Shown here one piece after another: positions 8,788 through 17,265 of a stretch of 64,000 bases of DNA (its first letter is position 1; each line of letters begins with the position of its first letter). The DNA is from Alteromonas confluentis (lineage in GTDB: Bacteria > Pseudomonadota > Gammaproteobacteria > Enterobacterales > Alteromonadaceae). The notes below the pieces were generated by a model. The model was not told the DNA's origin, made no database searches, and saw only the letters and a program-made list of their open reading frames with translations. The stretch is from the NCBI RefSeq assembly GCF_001757105.1, contig NZ_MDHN01000041.1, positions 375,164 to 439,163 of the forward strand, in the 5' to 3' direction. The translations under genes and the position numbers were made by a program.

Positions 8788-9669
8788 CTACCCCACCGCA
8801 TCAAGCAACAACTGTCGCATGGCACTCGCCGCTGGCGATAGTGCAATACCACGACGGCGAAGAATAGAAATATTTCTCTCAACACTGGGATTTATAAGTG
8901 CAATTGCCTTCAATGAATCAGGCAATTTATCGGGAACGCCTGAACTTGGCAGGATAGCAACACCAATTTCGTTTTGTACATAAGCGAGTGCCGACGTCAT
9001 CTGTTTAGGTTCAAGCACGATGTCGAGTTTCATGTCTAATGACAGCGCCGTGCTATCTATGATGGTGCGAATAGTGGTGCCTTTATCCATGGCTATTACT
9101 GCCTGATTCGCCAGGTGTTTCCACATCACAGATGATTTGGTGGCGAGTGCGTGATGGGCCGGGCATACCACCACCATAGAATCTTTAATCAGCGTAGTGG
9201 CTTCTATTTCTTTATCTGACTGCGCATAGCAAATGCCAAAATCAATACGCTTCTCATTTAGCGCTTCAATAATTTCATATCCGGCGCAGTCCATTACATT
9301 GAGTTTGATATCCGGATACTGAACATTGAATTGTTTAAGCACTTTGGGCATTAGCGATGAACACACTGATGGAAGCACGGCAATGTCGAGTCTGCCCCGC
9401 TTGACCGACTTATACGTTTTTACATCGTAAAGGGCCTGCTCGAAATCACCCACCAGCTTTTCGGCAGTCTCTTTGAATTCCGCACCGGCAGGTGTCAGCT
9501 CAACCTGACGGGTGTGTCGCCTCACGAGCTGAATTCCAAATTCCTGCTCCAACTGTTGAATAAGCGTACTTAGCGCAGGTTGCGTTAAACAGACTCGCTC
9601 AGCAGCACGGGTAAAGTGTAGCTCGGTAGCAACCGCCAGAAAGGCTTTGAGATGTTTAATATTGACCAC
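8788..9669 (-). CDS. LysR family transcriptional regulator
   Basis: 293 residues with the N-terminal winged helix-turn-helix (LKAFLAVATELHFTRAAER, LTQPALSTLIQQLE) and a C-terminal periplasmic-binding-like effector domain. Start is GTG followed by GTC. It is divergent from the amidohydrolase gene, the standard position for a LysR regulator of the neighbouring catabolic genes. The intergenic region holds an ATAGAT-N11-ATTTAT element, and a closely matching ATCAAT-N11-ATTGAT element lies ahead of the CoA-transferase operon. This suggests direct control of both units. The effector is presumably the substrate or a CoA intermediate of that pathway. Confidence 0.92.
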   Translation of the reverse strand: MVNIKHLKAFLAVATELHFTRAAERVCLTQPALSTLIQQLEQEFGIQLVRRHTRQVELTPAGAEFKETAEKLVGDFEQALYDVKTYKSVKRGRLDIAVLPSVCSSLMPKVLKQFNVQYPDIKLNVMDCAGYEIIEALNEKRIDFGICYAQSDKEIEATTLIKDSMVVVCPAHHALATKSSVMWKHLANQAVIAMDKGTTIRTIIDSTALSLDMKLDIVLEPKQMTSALAYVQNEIGVAILPSSGVPDKLPDSLKAIALINPSVERNISILRRRGIALSPAASAMRQLLLDAVG

Positions 9670-9699
9670 GAGTCCACACCAGATTAATTGAATTAACCT

Positions 9700-9722
9700 A
9701 TAGATTTATACGATTAATTTAT
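9700..9722. promoter_or_regulatory. Candidate LysR box (T-N11-A) in the divergent promoter
   Basis: ATAGAT - 11 bases - ATTTAT, an imperfect dyad of the LysR T-N11-A type between the LysR gene and the amidohydrolase. The inner 11 bases (TTATACGATTA) agree at 8 of 11 positions with those of the site at 10873-10895, which supports one regulator for both. Confidence 0.6.
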
Positions 9723-9823
9723 TGGAGTTATGGATTATAGAAAATCATAGTATGAATAAAATGTAAACATCAAATCACAATAAGGTTAAGCTGAGAGTGA
9801 TGATCCACAACAAGGAAACGTTT

Positions 9824-10825
9824 ATGAATATCCAAACTTCCCCTCGTGCCCTTATTCCGAGTCTCGCTCTGTTTTTCGGGCTTGCCTCAACGTCGTTAAC
9901 GGTACAAAGCAAACCAGAACCTGTCATTGATGTGCACGTTCATGCCATGCAAGTGAATGGAAAAGCAGGCCCTATGTGTCCGTGGTTTCTCACCGATATG
10001 CCGGGCGGCGATCCCCACCTTCCCCCGCCGTCATTTATGAATACTCAATGTGAAGAGCCGTTAGTGGCAGCAAGCTCAACGGAAGATTACATTGAGCAGG
10101 CGATAAGTGAAGCAAAACGTCTGAACGTAACAATGGTAGCCAGCGGCGACGACACCGTGCTTAGAGCCATGCACGAAGCCGCGCCGAACAGGGTTATTCC
10201 GTCGTTAGGCATGGCGTTAAGTCTTACTGGCGATATGTCACCTGAAGATTTCCGAGAAGCCTTAGAAAGCGGTTTTTACAAAGTGGTTGGAGAAGTCGCG
10301 CCACAATACCGTGGGATGTCGCCGTCGGATATGAGTCTAGCTCCTTACTTTGCTATTGCTGAAGAACTTAAGATCCCCGTTGCGATTCATATGGGCACTG
10401 GTGGTAACGGCATGGCGAATATCACCTCGCCCGACTACCGTGCCTCTCTCGGCAATCCGTTTTTACTGGAAGATCTACTGGCCAGACACCCGAAGTTAAA
10501 GATCTGGGTGATGCACGCGGGTTACCCGATGGCGGATGAAATGATCGCACTGATGGGCGCGCATGCCTACGTGTATGTTGATATTGCCGGGATGATCTGG
10601 AGCTATCCGTTATCTGAAGTGAATCGGTATATAGAGCGTATGGTCTCCGCAGGATTCGGACGTCGCGTATTGTACGGCACGGATTTACTCGTCTGGCCGG
10701 GGCTGATGGAAACCTCTATCAATGTGATAAAAGACGCTGACTATCTCACTGAAAAACAAAAGCGGGACATCTTGTTTAATAACGCGGTGCGATTCTTCAA
10801 CCTGAACGCTGAAGATTTTAAATAA
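9824..10825 (+). CDS. Exported amidohydrolase (COG2159-like metal hydrolase)
   Basis: About 333 residues from ATG 9824, chosen because AAGGA lies 7 nt upstream and a signal peptide starts there (ALIPSLALFFGLASTSLTVQS). A GTG at 9797 would extend the frame without a better site. Metal-ligand motifs of the amidohydrolase TIM-barrel are visible: DVHVHAMQ at the N-terminus, a central AIHMGTG, then VMHAGYP, and YGTDLL near the end. The closest groups are ACMSD/2-pyrone-4,6-dicarboxylate-lactonase-like hydrolases or decarboxylases, but a secreted copy is less usual. It is divergent from the LysR gene and probably acts in the periplasm on a precursor imported by the downstream CitMHS transporter. 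Confidence 0.85.
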   Translation: MNIQTSPRALIPSLALFFGLASTSLTVQSKPEPVIDVHVHAMQVNGKAGPMCPWFLTDMPGGDPHLPPPSFMNTQCEEPLVAASSTEDYIEQAISEAKRLNVTMVASGDDTVLRAMHEAAPNRVIPSLGMALSLTGDMSPEDFREALESGFYKVVGEVAPQYRGMSPSDMSLAPYFAIAEELKIPVAIHMGTGGNGMANITSPDYRASLGNPFLLEDLLARHPKLKIWVMHAGYPMADEMIALMGAHAYVYVDIAGMIWSYPLSEVNRYIERMVSAGFGRRVLYGTDLLVWPGLMETSINVIKDADYLTEKQKRDILFNNAVRFFNLNAEDFK

Positions 10826-10872
10826 ACGTTTTAACGCACTGAGGCGGGCAGATCGATTTATACATTTTGCTT

Positions 10873-10895
10873 ATCAATTTATATAATTTATTGAT
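10873..10895. promoter_or_regulatory. Candidate LysR box (perfect ATCAAT-N11-ATTGAT dyad)
   Basis: Perfect 6-bp arms separated by 11 bases, upstream of the CoA-transferase operon (start 10991). It shares arm pattern and inner sequence with the site at 9700-9722. A LysR-family binding site is the simplest reading. Confidence 0.7.
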
Positions 10896-10990
10896 TTGCC
10901 TGATGACTCCAGTGAAAGCATAGTACAGGAAAGACTCAAACTAAGTAGCCATCACACTATGATTTTAGTTGTAAATTCTGGAGTAGCAGT

Positions 10991-12199
10991 ATGTTTTCAC
11001 TTCTGAAAGGGATTAAGGTTCTGGACCTTACCACCATTGTCCTTGGGCCCTACGCAACACAATTCATTGGTGACTTTGGTGCTGATGTCATAAAGGTCGA
11101 AAACCTGAATGGTGATTTATTCAGAACGGTCAGACCGGGGCGCTCCGACGATATGGGTGCCGGGTTCATTAATTGTAACCGGAATAAACGCGCCATCGCT
11201 GTCGATTTAAAAAGCGACGAAGGCCAGTCTGTGCTTAGAAAACTGATAGCGGAATGCGACGTGGTTGTTCACAACATGCGTTCTTCAACAGCAGGCAGAT
11301 TAGGCATTGATTATGACTCGGTAAAAGCAATCAACAGCAAGGTTGTTTATTGCTTTGCCCCTGGCTACGGTCAAAACGGCGAGTATGCACACAAACCCGC
11401 TTACGACGACATTATTCAGGCAGAAAGTGGCATCGCATACCTGAACCGCAGTCAGGATGGCCAGCCCCGATTTATCCCGACGATTATCTGCGACAAAGTG
11501 GGCGGAATGAACCTGGCCATGTCGATTCTGGCGGGGTTAGTTCACCGACTTAAGCATGATGAAGGCACCTGCATTGAAACCCCCATGTTTGAAGGTATGG
11601 TGTCATTTTTAATGACCGAGCAGCTGGCCGGAGAATCCTTTGTTCCCTCATTGGGTGGTACCGGCTATGAAAGACTGAATTCGCCCTACAGGAAGCCCTT
11701 TCCTACTGCCGACGGATACATCAGTATTCTGCCTTACAGTACCCGACACTGGCAGCAGTTTTTCAGTTTAATTGGCCGGGACGATTTAACCGAAGTAGAC
11801 ATTGTTTGCGATCCGGTAAAGCGCAGTGAGAATGTGGGCACGCTGTATAAAATTGTCAGTGAGGCTACACCGTCACGGTCAACGTCAGAATGGTGCACGG
11901 CACTCACTGCTATCGATGTTCCTTTTGCACGAGTAAACGATATTGATAGCTTATTGGACGATCCGCATCTTACTTCTCAGCAGTTCTTTACTGAGTATGA
12001 ACACCCTACGGAAGGACGATTGCGCCAGCCCGGCAAGGCCTTTTATGTGAACGGAGACAGTCAACAGGACGACCTCCCGCCCCCGGTTCTTGGCCAGCAT
12101 TCTGCATCGATCCTTACTGAAATCGGCTTCTCTGAAAATGACATTCAGGATCTCATTAACAAAGAAGTTATCTTCGCAACAACAAGGACTGCGAAATGA
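10991..12199 (+). CDS. CaiB/BaiF family (type III) CoA transferase
   Basis: 402 residues of the family III CoA-transferase fold. The N-terminal KGIKVLDLTTIVLGPYATQ, the RNKRAIAVDLKSDEGQ strand and the YDDIIQAESG motif holding the catalytic aspartate are all present. Members move CoA from succinyl-CoA or another donor onto a carboxylic acid by way of an enzyme-aspartyl-CoA thioester. The gene opens a tight operon with a lipoprotein esterase (4-bp ATGA overlap), a citrate-type transporter and an HMG-CoA lyase-like enzyme. Activation of a dicarboxylate such as 3-hydroxy-3-methylglutarate before cleavage is therefore the best inference (compare SUGCT and itaconate CoA-transferase). GGAG sits 7 nt before the ATG. 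Confidence 0.9.
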   Translation: MFSLLKGIKVLDLTTIVLGPYATQFIGDFGADVIKVENLNGDLFRTVRPGRSDDMGAGFINCNRNKRAIAVDLKSDEGQSVLRKLIAECDVVVHNMRSSTAGRLGIDYDSVKAINSKVVYCFAPGYGQNGEYAHKPAYDDIIQAESGIAYLNRSQDGQPRFIPTIICDKVGGMNLAMSILAGLVHRLKHDEGTCIETPMFEGMVSFLMTEQLAGESFVPSLGGTGYERLNSPYRKPFPTADGYISILPYSTRHWQQFFSLIGRDDLTEVDIVCDPVKRSENVGTLYKIVSEATPSRSTSEWCTALTAIDVPFARVNDIDSLLDDPHLTSQQFFTEYEHPTEGRLRQPGKAFYVNGDSQQDDLPPPVLGQHSASILTEIGFSENDIQDLINKEVIFATTRTAK

Positions 12200-13479
12200 A
12201 AATCCGCTTTCGTTTGCCTGCACGACGTTCAGGTCTGTTAGGACTACTTACACTGGTTTGTGTGATCGGTTGCGCTCAGCAATCCGACGAAGCCCCTTCC
12301 CGTTTTGACACGCTGACACAACGCCTCGACGCACTGGTTGAGTCAGGGACTGTGCCCGGCACCATCACCACAGTGATAGAGCACAACAAAATTGTGTATC
12401 ACCATGTCAATGGGTATCAGGATATTGCCAGCAAAACACCGATGGCAGAAGACACCCTGTTCCGCTTGTATTCCATGTCAAAGCCAATTACCAGCGTGGC
12501 AATTATGATGCTGCAGGAACAGGGAAAGTTATCGGTATCGGATCCGGTGGCTAACTATCTACCTGCATTCAGCAACATGCAGGTTTATGTTTCAGGCGGG
12601 CTGGAAGATATGGTCACGGAACCGGCCAAACGCCCCATCACTATTAGCGATCTGTTGGCACACAAATCAGGCATAACCTACCACTTCACCGGTACTACCC
12701 CCGTTCATCAATATTATAGAAAGTACGGTGTTAAACGAGACACGCCGGTGGGCGCATTACCTACCGATGGCGCGCCGGCAAAAAATCTTACTCAGCTTGC
12801 AGAACGACTGGCTGGCGCGCCGTTGTTGCATCACCCGGGTGAAACCTTCGATTACAGTTATTCCACCACACTGCTTGGAAAAGTAGTGGAGGCCGTAAGT
12901 GGGGAGCGGCTGGACAACTGGCTGGAGAAAAACCTCTTTAAGCCACTGGGAATGACAAGCACATCGTTTTTCGTCACCGGCGACGATCTCAACCGTTTTG
13001 TCACCAACTACCTGATGACAGAAAATGGTCTTAACGTGATCGAGACGGCAGACAACACCGATTACAAAGATCCACAGCGGTTACTCGATGGTGGTGGCGC
13101 ATTGGCAGGCACCGCAGAAGACTACATAAAGTTTGCCTCCATGCTTGCCAATAAAGGCACGTATAATCAGCATCGTTTTCTGTCTGAAGCCTCTGTCAGC
13201 GCCCTGTTGGCTCCCAGCATTGCCATCAGGGATTTCGGCAATGACTCACCTATTGAATTCGGATACGGTTTTGCCATTGGCTCAGAAGCCACTGAGGCTG
13301 AGGCGTATATGCCCGACGGCACCTTTGGCTGGGCAGGTTCTGGAAATACGATATTCTGGGTCGATCCTGAAACCCAAAGCCTTGTGGTATTCATGACCCA
13401 GGTAATCACACCGCCGCCTTTTGCCAACCAGGTACCGTTCAGGCAGTACCTGGTTGACGCCACCTCTGTGGCAAAGTAG
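12196..13479 (+). CDS. Lipoprotein serine hydrolase, class C beta-lactamase/esterase fold
   Basis: 427 residues. The signal ends in a lipobox (VIGC), so it is probably a lipoprotein facing the periplasm or surface. The active-site SxxK is seen in YSMSKP, the YxN-equivalent tyrosine in FDYSYSTTLLG, and the third motif region in GWAGSGNT. These are typical of EstB-like esterases and D-aminopeptidases rather than true beta-lactamases. It overlaps the CoA transferase gene by 4 bp and precedes the CitMHS transporter by 9 nt. In this context it could release a carboxylic acid from an ester or lactone outside the cytoplasm, supplying the transporter. The substrate is inferred, not shown. Confidence 0.88.
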   Translation: MKIRFRLPARRSGLLGLLTLVCVIGCAQQSDEAPSRFDTLTQRLDALVESGTVPGTITTVIEHNKIVYHHVNGYQDIASKTPMAEDTLFRLYSMSKPITSVAIMMLQEQGKLSVSDPVANYLPAFSNMQVYVSGGLEDMVTEPAKRPITISDLLAHKSGITYHFTGTTPVHQYYRKYGVKRDTPVGALPTDGAPAKNLTQLAERLAGAPLLHHPGETFDYSYSTTLLGKVVEAVSGERLDNWLEKNLFKPLGMTSTSFFVTGDDLNRFVTNYLMTENGLNVIETADNTDYKDPQRLLDGGGALAGTAEDYIKFASMLANKGTYNQHRFLSEASVSALLAPSIAIRDFGNDSPIEFGYGFAIGSEATEAEAYMPDGTFGWAGSGNTIFWVDPETQSLVVFMTQVITPPPFANQVPFRQYLVDATSVAK

Positions 13480-13488
13480 CAAGCTTAT

Positions 13489-14775
13489 ATGCTGGCTCTC
13501 ATCGGACTGCTCACCATTCTGACCGTTTTGCTGACCATCGTCAGCAAACGGCTCTCTCCTTTGGTGGCCCTGATAGTTTTACCAATAATTGGGGCAATGT
13601 TTGCAGGACTTGGGCAGCAAATCCCTGAATTTCTGGTAAAAGGGATCACCAGCATCGCGCCGGTAGCGGTGATGTTTATGTTCGCCATTTTGTTCTTCGG
13701 TATCATGAATGACAATTATGTGTTTGCGCCCTTCATAAATGCCGTACTTAAATTGTGCGCGAATGATCCGCGCAAATTGTTTGTTGGCGTTGTGCTTATC
13801 ACTGCCCTTGTGCATCTGGATGGTTCTGGTGCCAGTACCTTTCTGATTGTGATCCCGGCGGTGTTACCGGTTTTCGATGCGATGCAAATTCGTCGCCGGA
13901 AACTTGCCGCCCTGGTTGCGATGTCTGCGGGTGTGAACAATATGCTGCCCTGGGGAGGCCCCACCATTCGTGCAGCGGCCGCCCTTGATATTCCGGTAAT
14001 GGAACTGTACGCCCCGTTATTCCCGGTCCACTTGAGCGGTTTTATCTTTGTGGTGGTCATTGCCTTTTGGATGGGCGTGCGTGAACGCGTATCCCACACA
14101 GGTAACGCGACGCAACCTGAACCTACCTCAGCCACAACTTTACTGCCTCACACGACAGATCTTCGCTGGCTGCTGAATATTTGCCTTATCGTTGCAGTTA
14201 TCGGCTGTATGATTACCGGTATCGTTCCGCCAGTGATTGCTTTTCTGGGCGGTGCCATTATTGCGCTTTTACTGAATTCAACGTCGCAGGATGCGCAAAA
14301 AACGTCGATTGAGAAACATGCCGCACCGGTATTTATGATGGTCAGTATTTTGTTCGCCGCGGGCTGTTTTACCGGCATTCTGAAACACTCCGGCATGCTC
14401 GACGCCATGGCCACAAGTGGTAGCGAACTTCTACCTGGTGCTCTGGCGCAGAATATCCCGTTGGTAGTTGCACTGTCTTCCATGCCCTTAAGCCTGCTGT
14501 TTGACCCGGATTCCTTTTACTTCGGCATCATGCCAGTACTTTCAGGCATTGCCGTTGACTCGGGACTGCCCGCCACCAGCGTGGCGCACGCAGCCTTACT
14601 CGGGCAAATGACAACAGGCTTTCCAGTTAGTCCGTTAACACCGGCTACCTTTCTACTTATTGGGCTAACCAATATCAGCCTGGCTGATCACCAACGCTAC
14701 ACCCTGCCGCTGCTGGCCTGTATTTCTTTTTTTATGACAGCAGTAGCCCTGATATTGGGTCTCATCCCCGCTTAG
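13489..14775 (+). CDS. CitMHS-family (citrate-metal:H+ symporter-like) transporter
   Basis: 428 residues, almost entirely hydrophobic, with about 11-12 membrane segments. Family landmarks of the CitMHS/IT superfamily are HLDGSGASTFLIVIPA, VNNMLPWGGPTIRAA and the LLFDPDSFYFGIMPVL re-entrant motif near the C-terminus. These proteins import citrate complexed with a divalent metal. 3-Hydroxy-3-methylglutarate differs from citrate by having a methyl in place of one carboxyl group, which fits the adjacent HMG-CoA lyase-like gene. No strong Shine-Dalgarno is seen before the ATG, which lies 9 nt after the previous stop, so coupling is likely. Confidence 0.88.
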   Translation: MLALIGLLTILTVLLTIVSKRLSPLVALIVLPIIGAMFAGLGQQIPEFLVKGITSIAPVAVMFMFAILFFGIMNDNYVFAPFINAVLKLCANDPRKLFVGVVLITALVHLDGSGASTFLIVIPAVLPVFDAMQIRRRKLAALVAMSAGVNNMLPWGGPTIRAAAALDIPVMELYAPLFPVHLSGFIFVVVIAFWMGVRERVSHTGNATQPEPTSATTLLPHTTDLRWLLNICLIVAVIGCMITGIVPPVIAFLGGAIIALLLNSTSQDAQKTSIEKHAAPVFMMVSILFAAGCFTGILKHSGMLDAMATSGSELLPGALAQNIPLVVALSSMPLSLLFDPDSFYFGIMPVLSGIAVDSGLPATSVAHAALLGQMTTGFPVSPLTPATFLLIGLTNISLADHQRYTLPLLACISFFMTAVALILGLIPA

Positions 14776-14782
14776 GAATTTC

Positions 14783-15688
14783 ATGAACGACAACGCGATT
14801 AAAATTGTAGAGATGGCGGCCAGAGACGGCCTGCAAAGTGAGCGCCAGCCAGTTCCACTGGAAACAAAAGTGAACCTGATTGAACGCCTCGCAGACTGTG
14901 GGCTTCAGTTTATTGAATCGGGCAGCTTTGTTCGCGCTGACCGCGTACCGCAAATGGCTAATTCATCTGACGTATACTCGCAACTAAAAAGAAAACCCGG
15001 TGTGATTTATTCGGCATTAACGCCTAACCTGCGGGGATTCAATCAGGCGATAGATGCCGATGCAGATGAAGTGGCTATTTTCGCCTCGGCATCGGAAGGA
15101 TTTTCACAGAAAAACCTGAATTGTGATATTGACACCAGTCTGCGTAGATTTGAGGAAGTAACGCAAGCTGCATTGGAAGCGGGTGTACCTGTCAGAGGAT
15201 ACGTGTCATGTATTCTTGGTTGCCCATATGACGGCGAGATCCCTACTAAACAGGTAATCGATGTTACGCAGAAACTGTTTGCGATGGGCTGCCATGAAGT
15301 GGCCCTGGGCGATACCATCGGCACCGGTACAGCGGGGCGAACCAAAGCATTACTAAAAACCCTGAGTAACGAAATGCCATTAGCAAACATCGCCATGCAC
15401 CTACACGATACCTACGGCCAGGCAGTCGCCAATATTTATGCGTCGCTGGAAGCTGGCGTACGCACCTTTGATGGTTCGGTAGGCGGCATTGGCGGCTGTC
15501 CCTATGCAAAAGGTGCCACCGGCAATGTAGCTACCGAAGATTTGGTGTATCTGCTCGACAGAGAAGGCTTCGTTCATGGCACCGACCTGTTAAAACTGTG
15601 CGAAACGGGCCAGTGGATAAGCCAGCAACTCGGCAGACAAACGGCTTCTAAAGTTGGGCTGGCTCTACTCAGCAAGCGAGAACCCTAA
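14783..15688 (+). CDS. Hydroxymethylglutaryl-CoA lyase family enzyme
   Basis: 301 residues of the DRE-TIM metallolyase family. Key parts are RDGLQSE near residue 13 (catalytic Arg-Asp), HLHDTYGQA (metal-binding His pair) and GGIGGCPYAKGATGN, which holds the catalytic cysteine loop of HMG-CoA lyases. The expected reaction is HMG-CoA to acetoacetate plus acetyl-CoA. It ends the CoA-transferase operon, 7 nt after the transporter gene and with AGGAA before its ATG. There is no leucine-degradation set beside it (no methylcrotonyl-CoA carboxylase or methylglutaconyl-CoA hydratase), so it probably serves exogenous HMG or a similar acid. Confidence 0.9.
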   Translation: MNDNAIKIVEMAARDGLQSERQPVPLETKVNLIERLADCGLQFIESGSFVRADRVPQMANSSDVYSQLKRKPGVIYSALTPNLRGFNQAIDADADEVAIFASASEGFSQKNLNCDIDTSLRRFEEVTQAALEAGVPVRGYVSCILGCPYDGEIPTKQVIDVTQKLFAMGCHEVALGDTIGTGTAGRTKALLKTLSNEMPLANIAMHLHDTYGQAVANIYASLEAGVRTFDGSVGGIGGCPYAKGATGNVATEDLVYLLDREGFVHGTDLLKLCETGQWISQQLGRQTASKVGLALLSKREP

Positions 15689-15693
15689 CACCA

Positions 15694-17265
15694 CTAAAGA
15701 CCTTGCCCGATTTGCTCTAATGTCCGCCCCCGGGTTTCAGGGAATATTTTGATAACCAACACCAGGCTAATAAACGCAAAAGCGCCATATAAAGAGAATG
15801 TCAGGGCCGCTCCCAAATACATCAACTCCCAGGGGAACAACAGTTGCACCATAAAGCTTGAAAGGGAATTCACTACGCCAACCAGCGAGATAGCGAGTGC
15901 CCGACTCTGGTTGGGAAATATTTCAGCGAGCATGGCCCACATCACCGGCCCCAGTGACATGGCGTACGAGGCGACAAAGGCAATAATGCCAAACAACACC
16001 AGCGGCGCATTCATGTCGATGCCTTTACTCAAAAGCGTACGCTGATACTGGTGATACGACTCATCCCCCAGCGCGCTACGCAGTGCATGCTTGAATTCAA
16101 CATCAGAATCAAATGCAATGCCTTCCAGTGGTGTTAACGCCGACTGCAGTTCAGCTGAGCCAAGGGAAATTTCAGCTACCTCCACACTGTCCAGCTTGTA
16201 TGTTGCCTGCTGGAAGCCATACGCGCACACCGACATACTCAGGATCACGCCGCACAAGCCAGTGATCAGCAGCGGTTTTCGACCCCAGCGATCAATGGTC
16301 ACCATGGCGACTACGGTAAAAATGATGTTCACCAGACCAATAAAAATGGCCTGCATAAAGGCTGCATCGGTGCCCACGCCGCTATGTTCAAATATGGTGG
16401 GCGCATAGAAAAAAATGACATTGATTCCGGTAATTTGCTGCGCAACGCCAAGAATAAGCCCGATAAGTAAAGGAAAGCGCATTTTCGGTGTCAGCAGGAA
16501 CCCCAGCCGTTCCCGCCATTGCCAACTCTTCTGCTCCAATGAATCGCCGATAGCGGCGAGCTGCTTTTCAGCCTGTTCGCTGTCGAACAGCGAATGAACG
16601 ACCTGACGAGCTTCATCATGACGATTATTTAGCATCAGCCAACGAGGGCTTCGTGGTACTGTGAACAATAGCGTAAACCACAGCGCCGCCGGTATCACCT
16701 CCATGCCCACCATGAAACGCCACGCATGGTCATTAATGCCTAACTGGTGAACCCACTGAGCTTCACTGCTACTGAGTTGTAAAAACATGAAATTGCTGAA
16801 GTAAGACACGGCAAAACCAAGCACGATATTCAGCTGATTAACAGAAATCATTCTTCCCCGGTGGAAGGGAGCGCTGATTTCAGCAATGTACATGGGCGCG
16901 ATGAGTAAGCAGCAGAACGCCATGCCGCCGACAAAGCGGGCGCAAACCAGCATGGTGTAGTTTACCGACATGGCAGACGTTAACGACGACATGAAATACA
17001 GTGCGGCGATGAATATGAGCATTTTTCGCCGCCCTATCACATCACTCACCGCACCGGCGCAGCACATGGCGAACAACGCTCCCAGGGTGGGTGAACTCAC
17101 CACCAACCCCTGTTGCCATGCACTCAGACCAAACTCGGTATCGATGAATCCAATGGCCCCGGAGATAACGCTGGCGTCGAAGCCAAAAATGAATCCGCCA
17201 ATGGCAACAACCAGCGTATGTCGCAGCGTGGGGGAGACCCGACTAAACGGACTAAAGCGGCCCAA
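15694..17265 (-). CDS. Sugar porter family MFS transporter
   Basis: 523 residues and 12 predicted membrane helices. Sugar-porter marks: GRRKM after TM2, the VPRSPRWL motif after TM6, RWGRKPLL after TM8 and PETRGRTLEQI at the C-terminus. An insertion of about 70 residues (residues ~365-430) between TM9 and TM10 makes it longer than XylE or GalP. Its first codons overlap the LacI gene stop by 14 bp, so the two form one minus-strand unit with the regulator first. Divergent to this unit is the GH3 glucosidase. Uptake of glucose or a short beta-glucoside made by GH3 is the likely role. It ends 5 bp from the convergent HMG-CoA lyase gene, with no visible terminator between. Confidence 0.9.
   Translation of the reverse strand: MGRFSPFSRVSPTLRHTLVVAIGGFIFGFDASVISGAIGFIDTEFGLSAWQQGLVVSSPTLGALFAMCCAGAVSDVIGRRKMLIFIAALYFMSSLTSAMSVNYTMLVCARFVGGMAFCCLLIAPMYIAEISAPFHRGRMISVNQLNIVLGFAVSYFSNFMFLQLSSSEAQWVHQLGINDHAWRFMVGMEVIPAALWFTLLFTVPRSPRWLMLNNRHDEARQVVHSLFDSEQAEKQLAAIGDSLEQKSWQWRERLGFLLTPKMRFPLLIGLILGVAQQITGINVIFFYAPTIFEHSGVGTDAAFMQAIFIGLVNIIFTVVAMVTIDRWGRKPLLITGLCGVILSMSVCAYGFQQATYKLDSVEVAEISLGSAELQSALTPLEGIAFDSDVEFKHALRSALGDESYHQYQRTLLSKGIDMNAPLVLFGIIAFVASYAMSLGPVMWAMLAEIFPNQSRALAISLVGVVNSLSSFMVQLLFPWELMYLGAALTFSLYGAFAFISLVLVIKIFPETRGRTLEQIGQGL

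Noticed and set aside
12196..13479. Beta-lactamase (antibiotic resistance) reading of the serine hydrolase
   Set aside because: Class C-like SxxK fold is present, but the third motif and lipoprotein/operon context match esterase relatives; no regulator of the AmpR type is linked.
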